NCBI RefSeq assembly: GCF_949987515.2
Contig: NC_082699.1
Location: 78,907,458 to 78,971,457 of the forward strand
From: Delphinus delphis
Taxonomy: Eukaryota > Chordata > Mammalia > Artiodactyla > Delphinidae
DNA length: 64,000 nucleotides
Direction: 5' to 3'
The notes beneath the pieces are model-generated. The model was not told the origin of the DNA and did not search any database. It saw only the letters and a list, made by a program, of their open reading frames with translations. Numbering within the stretch: position 1 is the first letter of the stretch; each line of letters begins with the position of its first letter. The position numbers and the translations under genes were made by a program. Of this stretch, positions 45,674-57,376 are shown in pieces.

Positions 45674-46624
45674 GGGTCAGGACGCACAGTGGGGGCCCGT
45701 GTGGAGGGGTGCCAGCTCAGAGCTCAGAAGTGGAGCAAAAGGGACGGGAAATTGTCCCTTGGGTTTGGTGACTCGGGGGCTTTGCTAGGAGCAGGGTGGG
45801 AGGAGCCTGTGGTGAGGAACTGGTGGCCTGCAGAGGGGTGGGTGATGGCTGGACCTTCCTGGGGGCCCTGGTCGATGGGGGAGGCACAGGCTTTCTCTGG
45901 GAGCTCTGACCTGAGGGGCCCAGGGCCCCCTGCAACCTCCCGTCAACTCAGGCAGGGAGGGGCTCCCGCCCTCCTCGTGCTGGCAGGGGCCCCGGCTCCA
46001 GCTCCTTCTCTCGCCCTGGACCTGGGGGTGGGGAGGCGCAGGTGGGTGTCACTGACCCAGATTCCTCGGGCCTGGGCCTGGGAGGGGGCGTGGCTCTGTG
46101 CCCCAGATACTCCAAGTTTCTGAAGCTCAGTTGAGAGGCGACCAATGGTCTCCCACATGTGGGAGTGTGTGTGAGGAGGGAACAGCCTGCCTGTGTTGCA
46201 GAGATGGTAACAGGTGTCACCTGCAGCAGAAGGGATTTCGGTCAGACACGGTGAAGAACTTCCAGATGTTGTGGGTATAAGAGGATACGTCCTAGAGGTT
46301 TTGTTGAAGAAAGAGGGCTGAGGGTCCCCGACCTCTCCCAGTTCAGGGTGTGCCTACGATGCAAGCGAGGGTCCACGGGTCAGGGACCACCCGTCCTGCT
46401 CCAGCCAGCCCTCAACTGATGCCCAGCGCAACACAGAAAGCACAGCTAATGGCCTGGGAGAGCTCCATTGACCGAGCTCTGCCCTGGTGTGGGATGGGCC
46501 TGAGGCAGGCCCCCCCCCCCCCCGCCTGGTCTGGGCCTTGGGCCATCCTTGAGGGTCCCTTTCAGATTTGCTCCGCAGAGTTCAGTGGCTCAAATACTGT
46601 AGGCCTTGTAGGTTGGTCAGACAG

Positions 46625-46775
46625 ATAAAAAACTGGAATCCTGGCCCTCCTGCTGTCTTGCTGCATGGCCTCGGGCAATCACACCACTTCTCAGAGCCTC
46701 AGTTTCTCTATCTACACAGCTGAGTTGAGGATTATTGCAAAGATTAAATGATAAAATGCACAGGAAGCGATTAAT
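46625..46775 (+). mobile_element. MIR SINE remnant
   Basis: 'gagcctcagtttctctatct' with upstream 'ttgctgcatggcctcgggca' and downstream 'ttgcaaagattaaatgataa', matching MIR order in sense orientation. Diverged. Confidence 0.85.
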
Positions 46776-48624
46776 ATTGAGGTGAGGTGGGGGAGGGGAC
46801 GAGGAGAGGGTCCCTGTCCCTGTGTCGCGTGTCAATGGCCTGCCAGAGCCAGGGGGACCATGGAGTGGGGAGGGGCCAAGGCCAGGGAGCTTGCAGAGGT
46901 CCTGCAGGGTCTGGGTGAGCCCAGGAGCTGCCCACCTCCCAGGCTGCCAGCCCCAGCAGTTGGTCCTCTGGACCAGGGGCGGACGCCTCCTCGTGCCCTC
47001 CGTGGCCTGAGGCTGCAGGGGCAGGCCCCGGCGAACCCGTTAGCAGGGTGGGCCCTGCTCCTTGTTGTCGCCTCCCCTGGGAGACTGATAAGCTAATTGG
47101 TGCCCATAGCAGGAGTCCTGTGGGGCGAACCAGCAGGCTGGGCTGGACTTCTCCCAGGAGGTGGCCAGCAGCCGTCAGCCTGGCGCCCTGCAGACCCGCC
47201 AGCACTGCCTGGGAACCTGCCAGCCTACCGGCCCCAGCCAGCCTGGCTCCCCTCACCCCGGCCCTTGGGGTGCTGTCCCTTCCCAACCCTCCCAGCAGCC
47301 TTCAGCAGGCGGAAAAGATGGGTTCGGGGTCCCCCCCCCACTCAGAGTAGGAGGGCTGAGGCAGCGTCGTGGCTGGACTGTGAGAACACTAGAGCTGAGA
47401 TTTGAACCCAGGACCGGCCGGCCACAGACTCCTGCTCTTAGAAGCGGGCACGTGGCCAATGTCGTGGACAAGCCTGAGAGAGAGGGAGGCGCTGTCTCCA
47501 GGCCGGAACAGCCCACAGGCCTCCTCCCCGGAGCGTCCTGGGTCTTGGGGACTCCTGGCCTGCACTTCCTTGGCCATCTTGGCGTCTGGTCAGTGGCTTG
47601 CACGCGCACCCCAGGAGTGAGAATGGGGTGCTCTGGGGCCGGGAGGGACCAAGGGCAGCTGGGGCTCAGCACTCTGTGCCCATTCTGCGTAGTGCTGGGG
47701 GATGAGGGGAGACAGGAGTGCGATGTGCGCAGCACAGCTGAGGGTGCGGGGGGACCACGCTGGACCTCCCAGGACTCTCCAGGGCCCCGCACTCCCTTTC
47801 CTGATCCTTCCATCCCCCAGGTCTTGTTTCTGGTTCTGTGGTCATTGGGGTCTTCTTTTCTAGAGGAAGGAAGGGGAGAAGAGGTCTCTACCGGGCCCTT
47901 AATAGCTTTTGACTTCTGCTCCACTCCACGCCAGGGACGCCGGGTGTGCGGGATGGCGGCCCAGGAGGTGGGACCACACAGGCAGCCGAGCCCCTGGCCT
48001 CCATCCCAGGGGCTGCGGTCAAGGCTGTGGCCTTGGCCCTGGCCCTGCCTGGGCACTGCTGTGCTGTGTAGTCAGGCACACCTCGGCTCCTCCCGGGGCC
48101 AGCACGGGTTCAGGTGGGCCAAGGTGGGAAGGCGCAGGTGGAGGCATGGTCGGGAGCCGAAGAGGTGGAAGCCCCGGGGGGCCCTCCCGTGGCATTCTTT
48201 ATGAGGGCCCCTACGATGGTTGAGGTTTGGGCCCCCCAAACCCTGGCCCCCATGGGCTCAGGGGCCAGTGCTAGTGAGAGGGATGCCACAGAGCCCTGAT
48301 GCACCCCACGGAGCCAGGGCCTAGCCTCTGCCTAGCTGTCACCTTGGGCCTCAGTTCTCCTCTGTAACACAGGGGCAGGCCCTTCCCTTGGGGGGAAAAT
48401 GAAGAGAGAAAAGCAGACTCGACCGGCCCAGAGTGTGTCCCTTCTCCCCTGGGGCCTGAAGCTCAGAGAGGAGATTGTATAACATCCCAAATTCAACAGA
48501 AGCAGCTCTGGGTTCTGGGATGCCCAGAGCTGAGACCCTAAGCTTTCCTAAAGACGTTCTTGCAGGTGCTGGGCTGGGGGGCAGGGGGGCCTTTACGGTG
48601 TCCCACCGTCAACCTCCCGACCGT

Positions 48625-48715
48625 CTCCTCCCCATTTTAGAGATGAGGAAACTGAAGCTAGGGCCGGTAGCTGACTTGCCAGGTGACACAGCCAGGAGGT
48701 AGCCCAGGATGGTTG
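48625..48715 (-). mobile_element. MIR SINE remnant
   Basis: 'attttagagatgaggaaact' followed by 'tgccaggtgacacagccagg' is the reverse of the MIR core. Old copy. Confidence 0.75.
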
Positions 48716-49389
48716 CTTGCAAATCCAGGTGTTGAGCAGACGCCCGCTCAGAGTGTGGGGGTCAGGGCTCCCCTGGGAGTGCACACCCCCAGCCCGCCTT
48801 CCATACAGAGGGCCTGGGATGGGGGAGACAGGCTGACAGCTCCCTCCTTCTGGGGCTGGGGCTGAGGGATCTAGGGCGGGCAGGGGGTGGACCCTTGCCG
48901 CAGAGACCTGGAATTTCCCCCCCAAAGTCCCGGGGCAGACACCGGGTCTGAGTTATTTGGGGGCTGAGGGGGCTTTTTCGGCCCTGGGGTCAGAAGGAGA
49001 CCACTCCCAGCTGTGGCTCCCGAACAGCGGTTTCAGTCTCCAGCCTGGAGCCCTCCAGCCTGCAGGCCCAGGGCCCTGGGGAGGGCACTCCATGGGCACC
49101 TTCTGCGGGCGCGCCTGGCTGGACGCTGCCAGACAAGTGGGCCGGCATGGGGGTGGGGGACTTAGATCAACAGCGACTGGTTCGCAGAGTAGTTCAGTCC
49201 GGCGCACTGAGGCCCTAAAAAGCGCTGGTTTCAAGGGAACCAGAGCCACCCCAGCGGCAAACAGCAGGAGGGCCCTGGGTCAGACGGCAGGGGGCACGCT
49301 CAGGCTGCTTCCCCGAACCCCCGGGGTCGGGGGGGGGGGGGGGGAGCGGGAAGAAGGCCGATCGGGGCCGGGGGAGGTGGCTGTGGGAG

Positions 49390-50110
49390 CGGGGTGGTCC
49401 CAAGGTCACCAGCGCGACGCGGAGGACGGGGGCGGAGGCGCAGAGGCGCCCCTCATCCCGCCCCGGCCCGCGCGCGCACCGCAGGCTGCCGCGCCCCCCA
49501 GCTGGCGCCCGGCTCCACGTGCGCCCACGCGCCCCTCCCGGCCCAGCGCTGGGGCGGGGCGCTCTCCGGGCGCGGGGCCAGGGCTCGGCACCCCGCCGGC
49601 CCCGCAGGCCCGCGCTCCCGCGAGTCGCTCTCCCGTGGCTCGGCGGCGGCCATGGGGCGCAGGGCTCCGAGGGCCGGCGGGGCGCGCGCGGCGGCGGGCG
49701 CAGGTGCGGACGCGGGCCGGGGACGCGGGGCCCGGGCGCGGCCGGCAGCCGCTCACGCCGCCCCTGTCTCCCCTCCCCCCGTGTGTCCCGCCCCCCAGAC
49801 CCTCCTCCCCCGCCCCCCCGCAGTTCGGGCCCTGGTCGTGGCGCGGCTGCCGCACGGTGCCCCTCGATGCCCTCCGGACGCGCTGCCTCTGTGACCGGCT
49901 CTCCACCTTCGCCATCTTAGCCCAGCTCAGCGCCGACGCGGTGAGACCCCAGCCGGGCGCGCGGCGGGCGGGCGGACGGGGCGGGGGCGCGCGGGGCGGG
50001 GGCTTCCGGGGCCGACTGTCGCCTCCGGGGCCGGCGTGGGGAAGGGCGGCTGCGCCCCGCCGCCCCCCGTGGCCTGGCCGGCGGGGCCCGGGCCTCTAGA
50101 GAGGGCGGGT
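49390..50110. promoter_or_regulatory. ADGRB1: Internal CpG island, candidate alternative promoter
   Basis: Dense CG dinucleotides and GC boxes (ggggcggggcgctctccggg, ggggcgggggcgcgcggggc) surround the GPS exon, far from the 5' end of the gene and flanked by CpG-poor intron. The position corresponds to intron 17 in human numbering, where I recall a report of an alternative ADGRB1 promoter producing short receptor isoforms. An ATG in strong context (gcggccATGG) lies at 49652, but its frame does not join to the GPS exon. Promoter activity is inferred. Confidence 0.6.
49799..49940 (+). CDS. ADGRB1: ADGRB1 coding exon 17: GPS cleavage site and tethered agonist
   Basis: 142 bases, phase 2-0, residues 885-932. 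After a Pro/Ser stretch ([11 protein letters not shown]) comes the [23 protein letters not shown], then [11 protein letters not shown]. Family knowledge places self-cleavage between Leu and Ser of RLS, here 919/920, so [13 protein letters not shown] is the tethered agonist (Stachel) left on the seven-TM fragment. The release product upstream is vasculostatin-120. The acceptor is cgccccccag; a second AG at 49822-49823 (cccccgcag) lies close downstream. The donor is GCG|GTGAGA. Confidence 0.97.
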
Positions 50111-51484
50111 GGGAGCTGAGTGGGTGGCGATGTGGAGTTGGGGACTGACCTGGGAGGAGCCAGGCCGGGGCCCAGAGAGTGACTGATGGGTGAGTGAGTC
50201 CCCCACCCAATCTCTTTGGGGGCCTAGGACCCTGGAGGAAGCCGATCCTCAGGGGAGCCGGGCAGTCTGGGCCCCCGGCCCTAGGGGCTGGAGGAAGGCT
50301 TGGCCTGGCAGAGGCGGGTAGACACCTTCACTTAGTGGGCTTCCTTCCCCCAGCTGGCTGCAGGCTCCTGGCCTGCCTGGGACACGGAGGGGGAGGAGCT
50401 GCCACCTTCCTTGGAGTCCTTCCCCACCCACCCCAAGTGGACCGTGGGCTCTGGAGGCAGCTGCGTCCCCAAGTACGGGTCCCGGGGGTGGAGAGGGTGC
50501 TGGGCTTGGCCCAGGTTGGCAGCCCTCCCCAGGAAGGCCCCATCATCTCAGGGGCCTCCTTTTTGTTCTCGTGATTCTTGTGGGGGCTGCCAGTTTCTAT
50601 GGCGACAGCATCTGGGGCCAGCTTGCTGGCCGGGGCCGGCCAACTGGGGCTGGTGGGCGCTCCTGCCCAGGGCCAAGCCGCACTCGCTGGATCTAGGAAA
50701 GCCGGATCCCCCAGCCGGGTCACTAGGCCCCCCGAGGAGGGAAAGGGTAGGGGTCTTTGCTCATTGAGGCCCCTGGCCCCGGCCTGGTGTGGAAGTGTCC
50801 TCAGGCGGCAGATATGGAGGGCGGACTGGGAGTGGGACACCGATCTGGGGGTGTTTGGGGTGGCTGGCCCTCGTCAGATGGGGGTAGCGCAGCTCTCTGC
50901 TCATGGAACCCCAGTTTCCATGTGGAAGATGGTCCCAGGCCTCTCTGAGAACAGTTTGCCCCCCTCCTTTGTCCTCTGAGACGTGGGGGGAGAGAGCGAT
51001 ATTGTCAGCCAGGATCCCCTGGAGGGTCAGAGCTGGACAGGACCTTAGAGGTCATTGCCACTAACCCTTCTATCGACAGGCAGGGAAATCGAGGCTTGGG
51101 GTGGGGGGCTTGCTCAGAGTCTTGGGGTGACTCTGCTGGAGGGGTCTGTGGTCTTGGCCCAGATCCCAGTGTGCCCTCCCCCTCAGGATGTCCCTGTGAC
51201 AGGACTGTCGGTGTTACTGATTCTGGGAACCCGCCCCTGAAGGCAGCAGCCGGGGCCATGCTGGGGGCTCCCCAGAGGAGATGGCTTTCTGCACAGGGGA
51301 GCAACCAGTGGGGCTGGGACTTCCTGGGTCCCCTGCGAGGCCGGAGCAAGCAGGGCAGGGCCCGCCTTGGGGGCTGCCCTTCCTTGGGGGGCAGGGGGGG
51401 CTCCAGAGCGGGACACATGCCCAGATCCCCTCTCCCAACCCAGGGTCTGGCCTGTAGGAGGTCAGTGCCAGTCGAATCTTGAAA

Positions 51485-51590
51485 TGCAGGCTTGTCCCTT
51501 ACACACGGTGACCCTAGACTGGCCTTCAGTCTCTCTGAGCCTCGGTTTCTTCACCTGTAAAACGGAAATGGCCCCATGCTGCTCCGGGTG
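51485..51590 (+). mobile_element. MIR SINE remnant
   Basis: 'gagcctcggtttcttcacct' followed by 'gtaaaacggaaatggcccca' matches the MIR core in sense orientation. Diverged copy. Confidence 0.75.
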
Positions 51591-53546
51591 GCTGCGAGGG
51601 CTTCGCCGGTTGACAGGGACCCTCCTGGACGGGGCCTGGAGCGTGGCAGGGCCACTGCATCCTCGAGAGGTGGCATCCCGCTCGGGGGCTGAGCCCAGGG
51701 CCACCTGGCATGGAGAGCGTGTTGGGTGAGGGGTGAGCAGCTGACGCTGGTGGAACTCGGGGGTGGAGGAGTGGGATGCCCAGGGGGCCTTTCTCGGAAG
51801 GGCTGACCTGTAGCGGTGCCTCTGAGGGTGCGCGGACGGGAGCCCTGTGCCAGGATGGGCCGGCAGAGCTTTGGTCTCTGAAGGGTTCAAGGCTTTGCTT
51901 GGCAGGGCGCTCAGCTGCAGGCAGAGGGGCATCTGGTGTCAGCCTGATCTGCACGGGAGGGTGAGACGCAGGCTGGCAGGTCGGGGCACCCCATCCCCAC
52001 ATCCCAGAAGAGGCAGCTGAGTCTGAGGGTTCGGGAGCCGTCAGTGGCCACAGAGCCACCCACTGGCCCTGGGACCAAGGGCAGGCTGCCTGGCCGCTGG
52101 GAGCCTCGGTTTCCTCCTCTGTGCGATGGCACAGTAGTGGGCTCTGGCTGACCCTGTGACCCCCTGAAGGCCTGGGCGTGGCTCAGAGGAGCATGCTGGG
52201 AGGGCGCGGGGCGGGGGGGGGCTTGGCCTGTGCTGGGTTGCTCGCCTGTGCTCACCTGCTCTCAGAGCCATCGCCACCTTCCTCTCTTCTCCCAGCCAGC
52301 TCTGGCCCCAGAGATGCTGAGCGGGCAAGGGCCGAGAGGGAGAGAGAGACTGCTGGCCTGCAGCCCATCACGCTGTGCCGACCCCTCTGAGTGCCTGCGG
52401 CTGGGCCCTCGAGGGGCACGGGGCCTGACGGGGAGACAAGCCCAGGCTGGAGGGAGGAGGTGCTCTGGGGGCTCAGCGCCAGCCTCCTTCCTTCCAGGGG
52501 TAGCTTGGGAGACGGGCACGAGCAGGAGGTGTGGAGTAGGGCCCTGAGGGGTGAGCAGGAGTTCCCAGCAGGCTTGGCGGGGAGGAGGGATGGTCGCCCC
52601 AGGGACGGGGCGAAGAAGCAAGCGGAAGATCGGGTGGAGCTCGGCGGGCAGGCAGGGCGGGGGCCCGGCGAGCTAGAGCTTCAGCCCGAGGTCCGGGGAG
52701 CTGGGTGGCTGGGAGGTGGTGGGCTTGGGTCCTGGAGGGATCCCAGCAGGCGTGAGGGCAGAATAACCCACCAGCAGGTGGGGTGGTGGCAGCAGAGAGC
52801 TGGGCTGTGGGTGGGGGCGGATGCTGCCCGTCTCCACCCGCAGAGTCGGGTGTGTGCGTGGGGCGTGGGGATTCAGTCTGAGCAGGCAGAGGCCGCTGGC
52901 ATCTCGGGGTATGGAGTGGTCTCGGGACGGGAGTCCAGAGCAAGGCCCCCAGAGAGGACGGAAGGGAAGGGGTGCTGTGGTCACAGCCCAGGAGCCAGGG
53001 AAGGGTTAGATCCGGGGGCACGGAGTGCAGGAAGATGAGACGCAGGCAGCCCCCGCTTGCGTGCAGCCGGAGTGTCAGGTCCCGCTGTGCCGCTGCAGGC
53101 CTGTGACCACGGAGGGTTGAGTAACTGCTCTGAGTCACATCTGAGGGGGCGAGGCCACCTGCCTCAGCCTGGTGGGGACCGAACCTGGTGAGGTATTTAC
53201 AGCATCCACACAGCCTGGCGTGTAGTAAACAGTCTGTAAGGCGTAGTTGTTGGAGGCATCGCTTCTGTGATGTGCCCCAAACTGGGCTACTAATCTGACC
53301 AGAATCAAGGCTCAGCGTGTGCCCGGGATCAGGGGTCAGGCAGTGTGGAGTAGGGCTCGTTCGCGTGGGTAGCTGTGAGCCACGTGTGGTGTTGGAGCGG
53401 AGACGGGATAAAGACAGCACCATAGGAAGGAAATCAGTGTTTAGGGCACATGAGACATGTAAGAGTTGGGAGAAGATTGCAGGTAGGGAATTCACGTGGT
53501 GGAAACTGACAACAACCACGTAAATGACAAACAAGTAAAGGTGGGC

Positions 53547-53571
53547 GGGGGGGGGGGGGGGGGGGGGGGGG
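53547..53571. repeat. Run of 25 G
   Basis: Uninterrupted poly-G, preceded by gtgggc. Such runs form G-quadruplexes and are a common site of sequencing length error, so the exact length is uncertain. Confidence 0.9.
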
Positions 53572-55981
53572 CTGGTGCCCTGAAGAGACTCAAGACAAGG
53601 GGGCGGGCAGAGAGATGAGGGGCTGGCTCAGCTTGAATGTCCAGCGAGAGCCTGTGTGCGGAGGTGACAGCCAAGGCGAGAGACGCGCCAGCCGTGTGAA
53701 GGTCAGGGGAAGAGCGCTGGGTGGCGGGACCAGCATGTGCAAAGGCCCTGGGGTGGCTCGGAGCCTGGCTGGGGAGCCAGTCTCCAGCAGGAGGCCGGCC
53801 TGCTTCTGCCTGATCTCTGTGTGGACTGGGACCAGTCTCTCACCCTTAAGGTCTCCGGTCCAGCCCTCCGAACAAGACCTTGAGATCCCTGACACCCCTG
53901 TCCACATTGTTGAGAACCTGCAGGGCTAGGGCTATCAGGAGTGATGGATGAGCCAGGCGGAGAGGAGGAGGAGGGCACAGGAGGGCAGGTGGGCGAGCTG
54001 GCGGGCGTGCGGCTGCCAGGCCTAATGAGGGCAGATGGAGGCAGATGGCCACGGAGGTCGGGGCCGGAGCCAGCCACGAAGCAGGCCTGAGCCACTTACT
54101 CGGCCACCCATGACTTGCGTGGCTGGCCGGGCCTCTGAGGTTACCGGGCGAGTGCAGGGGTGCTGGCCGCAACCCGGCGCCCTCCAGCTGCCTGTATGGA
54201 AACGCAGAAGTTTGTGCTGGCGCCTCACCCGGGCCAGGCCCCCAGGGATCGCGGATGCCTGGGTGACCTTGAACGACTTTCTCGATTTTCCCGGAGCCGC
54301 TGCCTTCCTGGTCTCCATTCATCCAGCCAGTCACACTGACCGAGCGTCCACGCCAGGCCTGCCCACGGGGGGCTCACAGGCATGAGGAGGCGGGGCTGCA
54401 GGGACAGACAGGCACCCCCAGCCATGGGACACGGCTGGGACAGAGGGACAGCAGAGGGACCTGGGGCGGGAGGTGGTACCTCCGGTGTGGGGAAGGGCAG
54501 TCCAGGCCTCGGATGGGGAGCACAGCACGGTCACCGTGGGGGGGGGGAGGCAGCTGTGTCAAGTGGGGTGGGCCCTGGGGTGCCCTGTGCAGGAGCCCCG
54601 GGACCTTAGGCTCCCAAGGAAGGTGGAAGGTCACATCTGAGGGCGGAAAGGGCCACCGTGGCTTTAGGAAGTGGGTGGGAGTCTCGCTCTGCCACGTGCT
54701 GGGGTCAGCAGGGGGTCTGAAGGGTGTCGGCCAAGTTAGACTTGGGACGGGCAGGAAGGTGTCAGCTCTGAGGTGGGGAAGCCCACGAGCAGCCCCTTGT
54801 CCCCTGGCCGAGCTTTCCCGTCATCTCCAGCCCTGGAAGCGGTGGGCACTCGCTCTCTCCAGTCCCTCCATTTGTCTTCGGGTTTTGGACACAGAGGGAC
54901 CTGGGTCATTCCTCGGCAAGCACACGCGGTCTGCCTGCCGTGTGTGTCGGGCACTGGGCTGTGGTGTGGCCGTGGTTCACGCGGTCACGTCGGGGGGCAC
55001 ACAGGGATGCGTAAGCAAGGACCAGCCGGTGCTTAGGGCTGCGCTGGGCCACGTGGTGGGGAGCAGTGGGGTCCGTTGGCCCCTCTGAGAGGGGACAAGA
55101 CCAGAATGGCCCGAGGCACTGCCACGCAACGGCTGGGCAGGGCTTCCTGGCAGAGGGCATGGCTGAGCCAGGCGCGGAGTGGGAACGAGGGGGCAGCCCA
55201 GTGCGGGGGGCTGGTCTCAAGAGCTGAAGGGGGGCAGGGCCAGACCTGGTGGCCTTTGGGGCCTTCGGACACAGCTTGGGCCGTGGTGGGGTGGCATGGG
55301 AGACTCTGAGACTGGCTCCTGCTTGGGGAAGAGCCCGGGGGCTGGCCTGGGGGCATGGAGGGCAGAGGCCCAGCCCAGACGGAAGGGGCCCACTGGAGGG
55401 AGGAGGTGGATGAGCGCCTGGTGCAGGCTGTGGGTGGAGCGGCTGTCAGGGAGGGGCCAGGTCTGGAGGGGTGGGCGCTGAGTGCCCCGTTAGATGCAGC
55501 TGGAGCTCTGGGCCCCTTTCAGAGAGCGGTGGCTTCTGCCCGCGGCCAGAACTGCAGAGCCACGGAGCCGGGGAGAGCTGTCCGTGGCGGGGCGCTGGGC
55601 CTGCTGCCTCCGTGACCTCACCTGTGACTCAGGGTGGGGGAGTCCTTCCCTGGGATTGGTAGGGGGGCGTATTGCCAGGCTGGGCACACGACTCATTCTA
55701 CCAGTGGGGCCGGGGCGGGGCACAGACAAAGACCCTGCCCTCAGCAGGGGATGAGACCCCTCGCCGGGGACAGCCCAGGCCAGAAGGTGCTGGCGTTGGG
55801 GGGGGCTCAGAGCGCTGCAGAAGGGCAGCCGAGGGCTGCTGGGCAGGGGCGCCTGCGGAGGATGCAGGGGTGGAGGGGGAAGGCTCCCCCGGCATCCCCC
55901 ACGGCCTGCAGGACCCTCAGTCTGCATGTCTGCCTGGGCCCCCTCACCCTGTTCTCTGTCCCCGGCTCCGGAACCCACCAG

Positions 55982-56085
55982 AACATGGAGAAGGCGATCG
56001 TGCCGTCGGTGGCGCTCATCGTGGGCTGCGGCGTGTCCTCCCTGACCCTGCTCATGCTCATCATCATCTACGTGTCCGTGTGGAG
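55982..56085 (+). CDS. ADGRB1: ADGRB1 coding exon 18: transmembrane helix 1
   Basis: 104 bases, phase 0-2, residues 933-967. Encodes NMEKAIVPSVALIVGCGVSS then LTLLMLIIIYVSVW, a clear TM1. The acceptor is ggaacccaccag. The donor AG|GTGCTG is weak (C at +4 and T at +5) and is followed by many GGGG runs, known intronic splicing enhancers. The Met here is the first in-frame ATG for any transcript starting in the internal CpG island and using exon 17 as first coding sequence. Confidence 0.96.
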
Positions 56086-57376
56086 GTGCTGCTTCCGGCG
56101 GGCCAGGGGAGGGGGGAGGGGGGAGGGGAGCGGAGGGGGAGGGGAGCGGGCGGTGCAGGCACTTCCCAGGAAGGGGCTGACTGGGGTCGAGTCGCATCCC
56201 TTCTCCCATCAAGGGCAGCCGTGGGGGGCGGGGACCCAGCATCCTTCCTCCCCAGCTTCCCAGTTAGCAGCACCTGTCACTCCGTCGTCGCCACCACCCC
56301 GCCCGCCCTGGTGGCTGCTCCGTGGAGGCTGCGTGGCGCTGATGGCGGGGGCACAGGTGCAGGCCAGGGATGCCAGGCCTGCCTGCTCCTGCATGGCGCT
56401 GGGCCCGCACCACCGCTCACAGGGGCTGGCAGGTGCGCCCCGAGCCCACTCCCCAGCTGAGCACCCTGCCCCGTGACCACGGGGACCCCAAGATCATGAC
56501 TTCCCTGCCTGTTGTCTGTTCCGTCACGTGGATGTGCAGGGTCACTCCCCAAGCCCGGGGTCAAGTGTCAGGATGGGGGTCTCTGCTGGGCCGCCTGCCC
56601 CACACCCTTTCCCCCAGGCCACAAGGCCTCTTCACAGACCCCTGTGCCCTGGGTGCTGTCTGACCAGTGTTGGCCCCTGGGGTGTGGGGCGACCCCGTCG
56701 CTGCCGGTCACCAGCCCTGGGGCAAGGGACACGTGTGCACAGACTCCCTTCCCCCAAGCGTCCCACTTTGGGCCCGGAGGAGCAGGGGTTTGGGACAGTA
56801 GGACAGGGAGGGTCAAGCCAAGGTCACCCGCCCAGCAGCCACCCGCTGGGCCCAGCCGGATTCCCAGTGTGTCAGCTCCAAGGGCAGCACGATGTCAGCC
56901 AGAGGCCAGCGAGGAGGGGTCGATGTGGCCATTGGGGGAGGGGTGGCCTCTGCTTTCCTGCCCCCCACCACCCCATCCTGCCCAAGGTCAGAGGCACCAG
57001 AGGGTCAGCGACCCGGAAACATCCAGTGCCCCCCCCACCAGCCCCTGCCCAGACCATCCGTCCTGAATCCCCTGGAGGCGTGCTTGGCCCCCTGGCCCAG
57101 CCCCTCCCCCGAGGCAGCTGTGGTTCTGAGGTTTTGGCCCACGGTCTTCAAACACCTCCTTCCCTGTGAGCTGTGTTCGGGACCCCGTGGAGTCGGCGAC
57201 CCTGAGAGGGAACGTGGTGGTGGTGGAGCTGGAGATGGTGGGGATGACGGTGCTGGTACTGGCAGCGGTGCCTGCAGGGAGGAGGGGGCGCTGGCCTTAG
57301 TGGCCACAGCACCCCGGTTCTTGTGAAGCTGAGACCCTTCCGGGCGCCGATCATGGCCGCCCACCCTCTCGCACAG
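56086..57376 (+). other. ADGRB1: ADGRB1 intron between TM1 and TM2 exons
   Basis: Begins with a G-run cluster (56101-56160, repeated agggg and gaggggg). Unique GC-rich sequence follows, with a small GGT/GAT patch at 57210-57270. The acceptor is cctctcgcacag. Nothing coding was recognised, although the exon 18 frame stays open well into the intron. Confidence 0.8.

Larger units (their letters stand above)
30742..49798 (+). other. ADGRB1: ADGRB1 19-kb intron splitting the GPS motif
   Basis: No coding exon was recognised. Contents in order: CATC minisatellite (31823-32265), 24-bp minisatellite (34085-34790), GGAT tract (35140-35265), MIR remnant (38300-38430), CHR SINE (39212-39424), GAT/GGT repeat (39960-41075) interrupted by an antisense L1 end with a nested SINE (41100-42210), a duplicated 130-bp segment (43395 and 45544), MIR (46625-46775 and 48625-48715), and the internal CpG island from about 49390. 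Remaining stretches are unique GC-rich sequence in which I see nothing specific. Confidence 0.85.
49941..55981 (+). other. ADGRB1: ADGRB1 intron between GPS and TM1 exons (6 kb)
   Basis: Starts in the CpG island. Contains a MIR remnant (51485-51590), another MIR-like piece near 51030-51120, one 'gaatcaaggctcagcgtgtg' minisatellite unit at 53300-53345 and a run of 25 G (53547-53571). The rest is unique GC-rich sequence without a recognisable gene, although long antisense frames exist. Confidence 0.8.

Noticed and set aside
47161..48204. 347-codon plus-strand ORF and antisense partner
   Set aside because: No domain, no splice-consistent structure; both strands are open, which indicates base composition rather than coding.
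49652..49703. Strong-context ATG followed by a GT donor, possible alternative first coding exon
   Set aside because: Splicing to exon 17 or 18 from this donor gives the wrong phase, so it cannot be an in-frame N-terminus; kept only as part of the CpG-island finding.
52473..53534. 353-codon minus-strand ORF
   Set aside because: No recognised family, and it crosses the dispersed minisatellite motif; no promoter or intron structure visible.
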